Source of the DNA: Rhizosphaericola mali
Lineage (GTDB): Bacteria > Bacteroidota > Bacteroidia > Chitinophagales > Chitinophagaceae
NCBI RefSeq assembly: GCF_004337365.2
Contig: NZ_CP044016.1
Span: 3,100,001 to 3,164,000 of the forward strand
Direction of reading: 5' to 3'
Length of the DNA stretch: 64,000 bases
Of this stretch, positions 37,520-46,408 are shown one piece after another. The notes beneath the pieces are model-generated. The model made no database searches. It was not told the DNA's origin and saw nothing but the letters and a program-made list of their open reading frames with translations. Position 1 is the first letter of the stretch; each line of letters begins with the position of its first letter. Both the position numbers and the translations under genes were made by a program.

Positions 37520-38275
37520 TTAATTCAATACCATATAATCCCCTTTTTGGTTAATTCCGATAAGGGGAATTTTTTTGTTCTCATTGAAATAATCGTACGC
37601 TTCTTTTATTCCCACTTCAAATCTTTGCAATTCTAGATCTTCTTTGGAGGATTTGTATAAATATTGCAAACTTTTCTTGTTATTAAATCGTACTGGAAAT
37701 ATATGTACGGGAATATAATTTTGTCCATATCTACGCGCTGATGCTGCAATCAAATACACTTCTTCAATCTGTTCATCTCTCAAAGGAATACAGCCAACCG
37801 TAACGCAACTACCATGTATATAAATACGACCACCCGGAGAGACTTGGTCGCTTAATACACGATCAGATTCATTGGGATAATTAAGTTTTAAAGAAAGATG
37901 ATATTCGCTTCGAGGGTTAAATTCGGATATATAATAAAATCCTTCAGGTACTTGAAAGTCTCCTTCTACTCTTTTCGGCCCCATGGAGCCTGCCATTGCG
38001 CACACTTTGTAGGTTTTGTATAATTTGAATGGCATCGTATCGCTGTCTCTCACCCACACTTCTAATTGTCCATCGTATTTAAAAGAACGAAAATAAACTT
38101 CTTTGATAGGCCATTGAATACCCAAACTATCAAAATCTTTTCGCATTTTAGTTTCCAATGTTTTGAGACGATTGGTCATACCTGTGGATGTACCTTGTCC
38201 ATCTGCGATTAAAGTTTGTGCATTTGCACCATATATAAAAACGAAAGAGAAAACGAGCGCAACGATCTTATTCAT
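37520..38275 (-). CDS. Murein L,D-transpeptidase, YafK-like
   Basis: The 251-residue protein has a signal peptide ending GANAQ, so it is exported. The YkuD-type catalytic motif is GRIYIHGSCVTVGCIPL, with the conserved histidine and the nucleophilic cysteine. It acts on the peptide stem of peptidoglycan. In this family, proteins with the YafK form often cleave or link lipoprotein or crosslinks; here the exact activity is not known. It is a single-gene unit. Confidence 0.88.
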   Translation of the reverse strand: MNKIVALVFSFVFIYGANAQTLIADGQGTSTGMTNRLKTLETKMRKDFDSLGIQWPIKEVYFRSFKYDGQLEVWVRDSDTMPFKLYKTYKVCAMAGSMGPKRVEGDFQVPEGFYYISEFNPRSEYHLSLKLNYPNESDRVLSDQVSPGGRIYIHGSCVTVGCIPLRDEQIEEVYLIAASARRYGQNYIPVHIFPVRFNNKKSLQYLYKSSKEDLELQRFEVGIKEAYDYFNENKKIPLIGINQKGDYMVLN

Positions 38276-38388
38276 TTACCAAAAATAAAAGATTTCAACA
38301 TTTTTAATGCACAATTCTCGTTAAAGTTGGAAAACTTATGCCGGCTTAAAATATCTGAATTGATTACCTTCGTCCCACTAATTTTATT

Positions 38389-39513
38389 ATGCAAAAGATA
38401 GGAATACTTGGCGGTGGCCAATTAGGCAGGATGCTTTTACAAGCGGCAGCAAATTATGTCGTAGAGACTTTCATATTGGAAAATGATGAAAACTGTCCAT
38501 CAGCACATCTTTGTACACATTTCGTAAAAGGAAATATCCAAAATTACGATGATGTCTACAATTTTGGTAAAGGTTTGGATGCCATCACCATTGAAATTGA
38601 AGCAGTTAATATTGACGCATTGGAAGCATTGGAAAAAGAAGGTGTAAAAGTTTATCCACACACTTCAGCCCTCCGCACCATCAAAAACAAAATCACCCAA
38701 AAGGAATTTTACGCAAAAAATAATATTCCTTCTCCTAAATATGTCATCACGCAAAACTTAGCAGAATTGCGCCAACATGCAGACTTTTTGCCTGCAGTTC
38801 ATAAAATTGGTGAAGGTGGCTACGATGGCAAAGGCGTTCAAGTCATCCATACAACTGCAGATATGGACAAAGGTTTCGATGCTCCATCTGTATTGGAAAA
38901 AGAAGTACTTATTGCTAAAGAAATTGCGATATCTGTTGCCGTTGCGGATAACGGTGAGATTGTGATATATCCACCTGCAGAAATGGTTGCAGATCCAGTT
39001 TTGAATCTTTTGAGTTATCAAATAAGCCCGGCAAGATTGCAAAAAGAAACTTTGTGGAAAGCGGAAGCTATCGCACGTCGTGTCGCTACAGAATTTAAAA
39101 GCCCTGGTTTATTTGCCGTAGAAATGTTTTTGGATACGAACAATGATGTTTGGGTAAATGAAACTGCACCACGCGTACACAATAGTGGACACCACACCAT
39201 CGAAGGCAACTATTCTAGTCAATTTGATATGATTTGGCGTATTTTATTGCAATACCCATTGGGAAATACAGATCCAATTATGCCTTCCTCTATTGTAAAT
39301 CTTTTGGGCGAACCAGGATATACTGGCATTGCGAAATATGAAGGTTTGCATGAGGTTTTAAGAATGCCAAATGTATTTGTACATCTTTATGGAAAAGAAG
39401 TAACCAAACCTGGTCGCAAGATGGGACACGTTACGATTTTGGGTAATGATGTAGCCGAATTAACCTTTCGTGCCAATAAAGTAAAAAATACTTTGAAAGT
39501 AATTGCAGAGTAA
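38389..39513 (+). CDS. purK: N5-carboxyaminoimidazole ribonucleotide synthase
   Basis: The 374-residue ATP-grasp enzyme carboxylates AIR in purine synthesis. Motifs are KIGILGGGQLGRMLLQAA at the start, KIGEGGYDGKGVQVI in the ATP lid, FAVEMFLDTNNDVWVNETAP, and APRVHNSGHHTIEGN. No purE gene is next to it. recG follows downstream in the same reading frame, after a spacer of about 15-20 bp, which suggests that they may be co-transcribed. Confidence 0.95.
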   Translation: MQKIGILGGGQLGRMLLQAAANYVVETFILENDENCPSAHLCTHFVKGNIQNYDDVYNFGKGLDAITIEIEAVNIDALEALEKEGVKVYPHTSALRTIKNKITQKEFYAKNNIPSPKYVITQNLAELRQHADFLPAVHKIGEGGYDGKGVQVIHTTADMDKGFDAPSVLEKEVLIAKEIAISVAVADNGEIVIYPPAEMVADPVLNLLSYQISPARLQKETLWKAEAIARRVATEFKSPGLFAVEMFLDTNNDVWVNETAPRVHNSGHHTIEGNYSSQFDMIWRILLQYPLGNTDPIMPSSIVNLLGEPGYTGIAKYEGLHEVLRMPNVFVHLYGKEVTKPGRKMGHVTILGNDVAELTFRANKVKNTLKVIAE

Positions 39514-39528
39514 AAATTGGATTAAACT

Positions 39529-41640
39529 ATAGAATCTCATAGCAACATATTAGATACTTCGTTAGATTATCTCAAAGGAGTCGGCCCCATCAGAGCCGAC
39601 TTACTTCGTAAAGAACTACAACTATTTACGTACGGAGATTTATTGACTTATTTTCCGCTACGACACATAGATAAGACGCAGATATTACGTATTAGTGAGA
39701 TTGATTTTCAATCAGACTATGTACAAGTTGTTGGAAAAATTACCCACATCGCTTTAATTGGCGAGAAACGAGGCAAGCGACTTGTAGCCTATTTACAAGA
39801 TGGTACGGGCGAAATAGAACTTATTTGGTTTCAGGGAATTACTTGGATTCAAAAAGTTTTGATAGAAGGAAGTACTTACAAAGTATTTGGAAAAATTTCT
39901 TTTTTTAATGGGAAAATGCAAATCTCTCATCCAGAGATTGAAGCTAGTAATCCCAATACTGTAGAATCTAAAAGTCATCTAGAACCCATTTATCCAACGA
40001 CTGAAAAATTAAAAGCACGCGGTATTAATGGTAAACTATTGGGTAAAATAATGGAAAGTTTGTTCCTACAGATTCAGCCCATTCATATACCAGAAAACCT
40101 ACCCCAATCTACTGTAAATGCATTAAGATTACTTTCTCGATTTGAAGCATTTAGGAAAATTCATTTCCCTGAGGATTTAAATCAATATCAAGAAGCATTA
40201 CGTAGGCTAAAATTCGAAGAACTATACATTGCGCAGATCCGTCTAGGATTGATCCGAATGCAGCGACATCGTACCAGCAAAGGATTTTTATTCAAAACGG
40301 TTGGAGATATTTTTAATAATTTTTATAATACTTATTTACCTTTTGAATTAACAGGTGCGCAGAAACGTGTGTTTAAAGAAATACGCCAAGACACAGCTCG
40401 AGGTGCTCAGATGAATCGACTCGTGCAAGGTGATGTTGGTAGTGGCAAAACTATAGTTGCATTACTTTCTATGTTATTAGCGGCGGACAATGGTTTTCAA
40501 AGTTGCTTGATGGCTCCAACTGAAATATTGGCTCGTCAACATTTTCAAGGTTTGAGTGATTTACTCAAAAATTTGCCTATCAATATTCGAATACTTACCG
40601 GAAGTACAAAAACAAAAGAACGTCGAGAAATCGCAGCAGGACTAGAAAATGGAGAAATACATTTGCTAGTCGGTACCCACGCAATTATAGAAGATAAAGT
40701 TCAGTTTAAAAATCTTGGTTTAGCTGTAGTCGATGAGCAACATAAATTTGGCGTTGCACAGCGTGCCAAACTATGGAAAAAAAATATTTTACCACCGCAT
40801 ATCCTAGTCATGACGGCAACGCCAATTCCTAGAACGCTCGCTATGACAGCGTATGGAGATTTAGACTATAGTGTCATTGACGAGTTACCTCCTGGTCGTA
40901 AGCCTATTCTTACAGTACACCGTAACGAAATGCGCCGTGCTAGTGTAATGGACTTTATTCGGTCGGAAATTGCGCTTGGTCGTCAAGCATATATCATTTA
41001 CCCATTAATTGAGGAAAGTGAAAAATTGAGTTACGAGGATTTAATGCAAGGTTATGAGCAAGTGAAAAGCTATTTTCCAGAACCCAAATACTTAATTTCG
41101 ATGGTGCATGGTCGTCAGACACCAGAAGAGAAAGAAACCAATATGCAACGGTTCGTTACCGGTAATACGCAGATTATGGTCAGTACAACGGTAATTGAAG
41201 TTGGGGTAAATGTTCCCAATGCAAGCGTAATGGTCATTGAAAGTACCGAAAAATTTGGACTATCACAATTGCACCAGTTGCGTGGCCGCGTTGGTCGTGG
41301 TAGTGAAAAAAGTTATTGTATTTTAATTACTGGTTCCAAATTAAGTAATGATGCTCGCGAACGAATAAAAATCATGTGCGACACCAATGACGGTTTTAAA
41401 ATCGCCGAAAAAGATCTTGAACTCAGAGGGCCGGGAGATATTGAAGGAACAAGACAAAGCGGTGCATTGAATTTCAAAATTGCTAGCATCGTGGAAGACA
41501 AAGCAATTTTGGAAGTTGCCAAACAATATGCGGAATCTCTATTAGAAGAAGACGAACAATTAATACAACCTGAAAATCAACCACTCAAAATATTTCTCGC
41601 TACGCAAAAAGGGAAAACAGGCTGGAGTAAAATTTCTTAA
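39529..41640 (+). CDS. recG: ATP-dependent DNA helicase RecG (start codon anomalous)
   Basis: RecG remodels stalled replication forks and Holliday junctions. Helicase motifs are QGDVGSGKTIVALLS (Walker A), VVDEQHKFGVAQRA (II), TATPIPRTLAMTAYGDLD, and GRVGRGSEKSYCIL (VI). The usual N-terminal wedge domain continues upstream of the first TTG at 39643: the reading frame carries NILDTSLDYLKGVGPIRA and DLLRKELQLFTYGDLLTYF. No ATG, GTG or TTG precedes that in frame before the TAA at 39523. I therefore place the start at ATA (39529), where homologues have a methionine followed by a short stretch. The length fits RecG of about 700 residues. The start is uncertain. Confidence 0.85.
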   Translation: MESHSNILDTSLDYLKGVGPIRADLLRKELQLFTYGDLLTYFPLRHIDKTQILRISEIDFQSDYVQVVGKITHIALIGEKRGKRLVAYLQDGTGEIELIWFQGITWIQKVLIEGSTYKVFGKISFFNGKMQISHPEIEASNPNTVESKSHLEPIYPTTEKLKARGINGKLLGKIMESLFLQIQPIHIPENLPQSTVNALRLLSRFEAFRKIHFPEDLNQYQEALRRLKFEELYIAQIRLGLIRMQRHRTSKGFLFKTVGDIFNNFYNTYLPFELTGAQKRVFKEIRQDTARGAQMNRLVQGDVGSGKTIVALLSMLLAADNGFQSCLMAPTEILARQHFQGLSDLLKNLPINIRILTGSTKTKERREIAAGLENGEIHLLVGTHAIIEDKVQFKNLGLAVVDEQHKFGVAQRAKLWKKNILPPHILVMTATPIPRTLAMTAYGDLDYSVIDELPPGRKPILTVHRNEMRRASVMDFIRSEIALGRQAYIIYPLIEESEKLSYEDLMQGYEQVKSYFPEPKYLISMVHGRQTPEEKETNMQRFVTGNTQIMVSTTVIEVGVNVPNASVMVIESTEKFGLSQLHQLRGRVGRGSEKSYCILITGSKLSNDARERIKIMCDTNDGFKIAEKDLELRGPGDIEGTRQSGALNFKIASIVEDKAILEVAKQYAESLLEEDEQLIQPENQPLKIFLATQKGKTGWSKIS

Positions 41641-42083
41641 ATTTTATTCAAATTCTGTGTTTCCAAAGGAATCCCATCTTTTGGCTTGGTCATCAAGAAA
41701 TATACATTACCAATCATCCAAGCAATCCAAAAAAGATAAAATCCTAAATGGAATTTTTCCTTTAATAGTTTGTGCGAAAATGTATGAGTAAAGTCTGAAT
41801 ATGTCGCATACAATCCCACTAAGGCAATAATCATCAATAATCCATAAACCATATTAGATTTATTTGCAGGTGCTTTTAGTTTGACGATCCATTGCAATAG
41901 TGTCAAAAACATTTGAATAGCAAAAAATATCGCAGCCGTTTGCCACCAACTTTTGAATACACTATATTCTTTGTAGGCAATATTTATTCCCATACGTCCG
42001 ATAAAAGACATTTGAGAGACCAATACCCCAGAAATAATTGAAAGCACCAATTGTGCTATCAAGTAAAATTTAAAATTTTTCAT
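41637..42083 (-). CDS. Four-helix membrane protein, function unknown
   Basis: I start at the ATG at 42083 (KNFKFYLIAQLVLSI); a longer frame to 42104 is also possible. The 148-residue protein has four predicted transmembrane helices (about 10-30, 46-68, 80-98 and 110-130) and a polar C-terminus. I recognise no family. Its stop codon overlaps that of recG in antiparallel fashion (the TTAA at 41637-41640). The genes are convergent, so it is not in the recG operon. Confidence 0.7.
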   Translation of the reverse strand: MKNFKFYLIAQLVLSIISGVLVSQMSFIGRMGINIAYKEYSVFKSWWQTAAIFFAIQMFLTLLQWIVKLKAPANKSNMVYGLLMIIALVGLYATYSDFTHTFSHKLLKEKFHLGFYLFWIAWMIGNVYFLMTKPKDGIPLETQNLNKI

Positions 42084-42490
42084 CAGAAAAAAAATATTGT
42101 ACAAAAATAGATCGCCAAAGCATTGGTCGTTACTTTCTGTTAAAATAATTTGAGCTAACTCATAATAAATGTTAATATTTCCCTTTTATTCCAAGCATTT
42201 GATATTTACCAATATTAAACTGTATTTTCATCGAGTATTAAGAATATTATGTAATCAATTGTACTAGTTCAATTTAAAATCATCTGTAAAAATCGTTTAC
42301 ACAATATTTTCTTTACGTATTTGAGTTAATACGTTCCATTTTCCTTCTTTTGAATATATAACCTGAGTTATAAGTTTGGCCAACTGAAAATTTATTTTTT
42401 ATATCAAAGGGATTAAATCCTTATTAATTCCATTTTTAACTTTAATCACACTTCATTTCTTAGGTCACAAGAAGCCTAGGCTGTGCGGTT
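42084..42490. other. Intergenic region before the desaturase gene
   Basis: About 400 bp of AT-rich DNA without a supportable ORF. The 3' half contains the desaturase promoter (42349-42378) and then a leader of about 105 nt with no clear hairpin. The 5' half shows nothing I can assign. Confidence 0.45.
42349..42378 (+). promoter_or_regulatory. Promoter of the fatty acid desaturase
   Basis: TTTG (42349-42352), 18 bp, TAAGTTTG (42371-42378) fits the Bacteroidota consensus. The leader to the ATG at 42491 is about 105 nt. Confidence 0.55.
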
Positions 42491-43594
42491 ATGCAAATTA
42501 TTCAGTCAATGTCATTTTTAGATACAGTATTGCAAGAGCCCTCTTACGGATGGAAGGATAAGGAAGGCGACTTAATTGTACCTTCTTCCAAACAATTATT
42601 TCAGGAATTTTTTTCTAGATTAAATATTTTTAAATCCAGAAAAAATTGGCTTCCATTTTTCGGTTGGTCTCGCGCAATTTTATTAGCTTCCTTTTTTATA
42701 GTATTTCTATTTGAATATCTAACTTGGTTCAATTTTATAATTGCTTTCGTATATGGAATGATCGCCATGGGTACACATGGGACGATATGGCATCACCGTT
42801 ATTGTACGCATGGCGCATATACATTTCGCAATAAATTTTGGCGTTTTATAACGCAAAACCTAACAATATCTGTCATTCCGGAAGAAATATATGCCATTTC
42901 ACACCATGTACATCATTCTAAATCTGACACGCCAGGAGATCCTTACAATGCGGAAGGCGGATTTTTATATTGTTTTTTAGCAGATGTTAATCACCAGCCG
43001 ATTGCAAAAAATCTGTCCAAAGAAGATTATCAAAGAGTAGTTTCTCTTATGAAACATACGGGTGTCCATGCAAATACTTATGAGCAATATTTAAAATGGG
43101 GATCTTATGCTCATCCTTGGAGATCCATTGCATTATGGTTGATTAATTGGTCATTTTGGTATATAGTGTTTTATCTAATTGGGGGTAATAGTTTGGCTGT
43201 AACGATTTTTGGTGCCGCTGGTTTTTGGGCAATTGGTGTTCGTACGTATAATTATGAAGGACATGGTAAAGGAAAGGACAAACAAAAACATGGCGTAGAT
43301 TATAATCATAAAGACCGTTCCATCAATCAACTATGGCCAGGAATCGTCGCTGGAGAATGGCACAATAACCATCATCTTTATCCCAAAAGTGCGAGAAGTG
43401 GATTCAAACCACTACAAGTAGACCTAGCTTGGTATTATATCAAAATGATGTATACTATCGGAGCCATCTCTCAATATAAAGATGACAAAAAAAGATTTTA
43501 TAAAAAATATTACCTCCCGTACTTACAAGAAAAAAAAGAAGCAAAACAAAGACAAAAATTATTGTCGTTAAAACTAAAAAAAGTACCTAACTAG
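42491..43594 (+). CDS. Membrane fatty acyl desaturase
   Basis: The 367-residue integral membrane enzyme has the three histidine boxes of the acyl-CoA/acyl-lipid desaturase family: WHHRYCTHGAY, SHHVHHSKSDTPGD and EWHNNHHLYPKSA. Four hydrophobic helices lie around residues 55-90 and 205-245. It introduces a double bond into fatty acyl chains, as expected for cold-responsive membrane adjustment. It has a good promoter and a long leader. Its stop codon TAG (43592-43594) lies inside the terminator hairpin. Confidence 0.92.
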   Translation: MQIIQSMSFLDTVLQEPSYGWKDKEGDLIVPSSKQLFQEFFSRLNIFKSRKNWLPFFGWSRAILLASFFIVFLFEYLTWFNFIIAFVYGMIAMGTHGTIWHHRYCTHGAYTFRNKFWRFITQNLTISVIPEEIYAISHHVHHSKSDTPGDPYNAEGGFLYCFLADVNHQPIAKNLSKEDYQRVVSLMKHTGVHANTYEQYLKWGSYAHPWRSIALWLINWSFWYIVFYLIGGNSLAVTIFGAAGFWAIGVRTYNYEGHGKGKDKQKHGVDYNHKDRSINQLWPGIVAGEWHNNHHLYPKSARSGFKPLQVDLAWYYIKMMYTIGAISQYKDDKKRFYKKYYLPYLQEKKEAKQRQKLLSLKLKKVPN

Positions 43595-43605
43595 GTACTT
43601 TTTTT
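43576..43605 (+). terminator. Intrinsic terminator of the desaturase (overlaps stop codon)
   Basis: AAGTACCTA (43581-43589) pairs with TAGGTACTT (43592-43600); the stem extends through flanking A and T runs. The TAG at 43592 is the stop of the desaturase gene. Confidence 0.8.
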
Positions 43606-43616
43606 AGTTCAGAAAG

Positions 43617-43690
43617 TGGGATATAGCAGACTCGAACTGCTGACCTCTTCCATGTCAAGGAAGCGCGCTAACCAACTGCGCCAATATCCC
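43617..43690 (-). tRNA. tRNA-Val (anticodon GAC)
   Basis: Read on the minus strand the 7-bp acceptor stem is GGGATAT with ATATCCC, and the discriminator is A. The D arm GCGC...GCGC, anticodon stem CTTCC and GGAAG around the loop TTGACAT, and T arm with TTCGAGT all fold. The anticodon is GAC. The CCA end is not encoded. Confidence 0.95.
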
Positions 43691-43699
43691 GTAAGGCTG

Positions 43700-43730
43700 C
43701 AAATATATTGTAATTTGTCACATTACCAAA
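43700..43730 (-). promoter_or_regulatory. Promoter of tRNA-Val
   Basis: On the minus strand TTTG (43727-43730), 19 bp, TATATTTG (43700-43707) is a perfect match to the Bacteroidota consensus. The tRNA starts about 10 bp downstream. Confidence 0.75.
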
Positions 43731-43743
43731 TTCGCAATTTATA

Positions 43744-44511
43744 CTAATGAATCTTACTTGTATCTGTAGTAAATTTTGAACCATCAGACCTTTTCGAATA
43801 TTGAAATTTCCATGGTCCTTTTTCTGGATAGTATGCTAAAATGGGATGTTTCTTTGTTGGCATAATCCAATAGGCCGTTTTTTGATCTCTATGTTGTAAT
43901 TCAACGAAATAAACAGCATCTGCATTTTTTTCAACATCCATTAGATTTGGAATTGGAAATACTTTTAATGAATCACCTTTCTGAATAGCAATTGAGTGTG
44001 CTTTACATTCAAATGGTAGATTAAACACGTCCATAGTTCGTCCATTTTCAAAAGCGTAATACATATCATATGTATTGATCCCTTTAAGGTAATAGTCCAG
44101 ATGATCAAATATGCTCAATCCATATTTTGCGTCTTTTGTCTTTTGATAAATATCCTTACTCTTTGTCGTTTGATTTTTCCAATGACTATTAGTCGTGTAG
44201 GTGATAGAAAGTTGATCATTTTTCATCTGAGAAACATCCAAAAGATATCCCACATCATTTATTTTTCCATAAAATCTATGAGAATTGATAAGATTTAGTA
44301 AACCAAAATGTGCAAATCCATCAAAATAACGACTACTATCTCTATTGAAAACAGTATAGATATAAAGATAGTCGCATATTTTCTTTATGACCATTTCATC
44401 GCCATTGTCCGTTCCAGAAACTTTACGATAAACACCGGTGATATTTTGTCCAAATAATTGAACAGAAATAATAAGAAATATTGAGAAGAAATAAATCCTA
44501 TACAATTTCAT
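43744..44511 (-). CDS. Secreted protein, function unknown
   Basis: The 255-residue protein has a signal peptide (KLYRIYFFSIFLIISVQLFG, cleavage near Q). The mature part is mixed beta and coil with no recognisable domain. Its many aromatic and charged residues (VYRKVSGTDNGDEMVIKK, and a tail SKRSDGSKFTTDTSKIH) show no catalytic motif. It lies alone between tRNA-Val and the nucleotidase cassette on the other strand. Confidence 0.65.
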   Translation of the reverse strand: MKLYRIYFFSIFLIISVQLFGQNITGVYRKVSGTDNGDEMVIKKICDYLYIYTVFNRDSSRYFDGFAHFGLLNLINSHRFYGKINDVGYLLDVSQMKNDQLSITYTTNSHWKNQTTKSKDIYQKTKDAKYGLSIFDHLDYYLKGINTYDMYYAFENGRTMDVFNLPFECKAHSIAIQKGDSLKVFPIPNLMDVEKNADAVYFVELQHRDQKTAYWIMPTKKHPILAYYPEKGPWKFQYSKRSDGSKFTTDTSKIH

Positions 44512-44651
44512 AAGGATAAGCTTCTGTTTTTATAGGTTTAATAGTAAATCACCAACCAAAGCTAAATGTAAATTCATTCATTTTTTATAAACGTATTATT
44601 AATATTTTTTAGGATTTTTGTAAATAGCAAGAGAACGACATTTAAAAGAAA

Positions 44652-45149
44652 ATGAGTAGCAAAAAAATTTTGTATTTGGATATGGATGGTGTATTAGCAG
44701 ACTATTCTGCGCATGCATTGGAGGAATTAAATGAAATTGAGCATTTGGATAATGTAGAAAACAATGAACTTGTAAAAGAATGGATCAGAGATAAAAATAG
44801 ACATTTCTATGCACAACTTCCTTTAGTAAAAGATGCATTGAAAAGTGTTGAAATCTTGTCCGAGCATTACGAACTTTATGTACTTTCTACCCCCATGTGG
44901 ACTTTACCCGAATCTTATTCCGACAAAAGAATTTGGATTGAGGAAAAATTTGGTAATCTTTTAAAGAAAAAGCTCATTTTGACACACAACAAAGGTCTTT
45001 TAAAAGGAGATTATCTAATTGATGATCGCAAAGTGCATGGCGTATCCAAATTTGAAGGCGAACATATTTGGTTTGGACAAGCACCATTCGAAAATTGGAA
45101 CGCGATTTTGCAATATTTATCCGAAAAAGACCATTGGCAATTAAATTAA
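44652..45149 (+). CDS. HAD-family 5'(3')-deoxyribonucleotidase-like protein
   Basis: The 165-residue protein begins with the HAD nucleophile motif LYLDMDGVLADYSAHAL, has the motif II in YVLSTPMWT, and the C-terminal acidic motif in DYLIDDRKVHGVSKF. Its short length and the missing cap suit the 5'(3')-deoxyribonucleotidase group. It would dephosphorylate a nucleotide monophosphate. The next gene starts four bases after its stop, so it forms a cassette with the HipA-like and DUF3037 genes. Confidence 0.85.
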   Translation: MSSKKILYLDMDGVLADYSAHALEELNEIEHLDNVENNELVKEWIRDKNRHFYAQLPLVKDALKSVEILSEHYELYVLSTPMWTLPESYSDKRIWIEEKFGNLLKKKLILTHNKGLLKGDYLIDDRKVHGVSKFEGEHIWFGQAPFENWNAILQYLSEKDHWQLN

Positions 45150-45153
45150 AATC

Positions 45154-45939
45154 ATGTACACATTACCGACGATCAGAATAGTCGAAGTACTTCGATATAT
45201 AGCACCTTTGCGCGAGGGAGGTTCCTTACCTGCAATTGCAGAGGCGGATGATGAATTCAAATACGTACTCAAATTTCGTGGTGCAGGTCAAGGAGTAAAA
45301 GCGTTGATTGCCGAATTAATCGGTTGGCATATTGCCAAAGCATTAGAAATTCCGATACCCGAATTGGTATTTGCAAATCTAGAAGAAGGATTTGGCAGAG
45401 CGGAACCCGATGAAGAGATTCAAGATCTTTTGAAAGCAAGTCGAGGCTTAAATTTGGGTTTGCACTTTTTGAGTCAAGCATTGACATTTGATCCTGCGAT
45501 ATTTACGGTGGATGCAACATTAGCATCCAAAATAGTTTGGCTAGATGCATTTTTGATGAATGTAGATCGTACATCGCGCAATACCAATATGTTGATTTGG
45601 AGAAAAGAATTGTGGCTGATTGATAATGGAGCGTCTCTTTATTTCCACCATACTTGGGATAATTGGAAAGAGCAATCAGAGAAGCCATTTATCCAAATAA
45701 AAGATCATGTACTTTTACCAGAAGCCACGGAATTAGTAGCAACCAATACATTTGCAAAGCAAGTCCTTACCGATGATTTGTTACGAGCGATCACCAATAC
45801 AATTCCCGAAGATTGGTTACAATGGCCAGATGTGGATGCACCAGCACAGGATTTAAGGGATATATATTTCCAATTTTTACAAAATAGATTAATCCATTCT
45901 GACAATTTCCTAAAAGCGGCAACGGATGCAAGAAAATAG
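45154..45939 (+). CDS. HipA-like kinase-fold protein (single domain)
   Basis: This 261-residue protein carries the HipA C-terminal kinase-like signature: a catalytic segment in DAFLMNVDRTSRNTNMLIW and the metal-binding DNG in WLIDNGASLYFH. The N-terminus has a glycine-containing nucleotide loop (EFKYVLKFRGAGQGVKALIA). It lacks the N-terminal HipA domain and the HipB antitoxin found in HipAB modules. It recurs beside DUF3037, as here (overlap 14 bp). Its substrate is unknown. A persistence toxin role is possible but not shown. Confidence 0.85.
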   Translation: MYTLPTIRIVEVLRYIAPLREGGSLPAIAEADDEFKYVLKFRGAGQGVKALIAELIGWHIAKALEIPIPELVFANLEEGFGRAEPDEEIQDLLKASRGLNLGLHFLSQALTFDPAIFTVDATLASKIVWLDAFLMNVDRTSRNTNMLIWRKELWLIDNGASLYFHHTWDNWKEQSEKPFIQIKDHVLLPEATELVATNTFAKQVLTDDLLRAITNTIPEDWLQWPDVDAPAQDLRDIYFQFLQNRLIHSDNFLKAATDARK

Positions 45940-46327
45940 ACATTTATACGAATATGCGATCATCCGATACATGCCTAAGGTGGAACGTGGGGAATTTATC
46001 AATGTCGGCGTAATTACTTTTTGCAAACAAAAACGTTTTATCGACCTGCAATGGCATTTGGATACGGCAAGGATTCAGTGTTTTTTTCCAAATGCACCAT
46101 TAGAATTGATAAAACAACAATTGGAATCATTTCAACAAATAGCCTCAGGTGCAAAAAGTAGAAGCCCGATTGCGAGTTTGGATGCACCTTCTAGATTTCG
46201 TTGGTTAACCGCAGCTCGTAGTAATATAATGCAATTATCTCCGATCCATATTGGATATAGTGACGATTTGCAATTGATAACCAATCAATTGATGGAAGAA
46301 TATGTATATTTAAGAGAGGAGGAATGA
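45926..46327 (+). CDS. DUF3037 protein
   Basis: The 133-residue protein begins NRHLYEYAIIRYMPKVERG and continues GEFINVGVITFCKQKRF, matching DUF3037. No catalytic residue is evident. It overlaps the HipA-like gene by 14 bp, so the two are translationally coupled. A partner or antitoxin role for the HipA-like protein is inference from pairing. Confidence 0.88.
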   Translation: MQENRHLYEYAIIRYMPKVERGEFINVGVITFCKQKRFIDLQWHLDTARIQCFFPNAPLELIKQQLESFQQIASGAKSRSPIASLDAPSRFRWLTAARSNIMQLSPIHIGYSDDLQLITNQLMEEYVYLREEE

Positions 46328-46344
46328 GTTGAATGCTGAAAACA

Positions 46345-46392
46345 AAAAGCGTAATGCTTAAGGCAGAAAACTGCTTTTTGCATTACGCTTTT
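46345..46392. terminator. Bidirectional terminator
   Basis: AAAAGCGTAATGC (46345-46357) pairs with GCATTACGCTTTT (46380-46392), with an inner GGCAG-AAAA-CTGC. It serves both the DUF3037 cassette and the PfkB-type gene, which are convergent. Confidence 0.85.
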
Positions 46393-46408
46393 GGCTTTAT
46401 GTTCGTTC

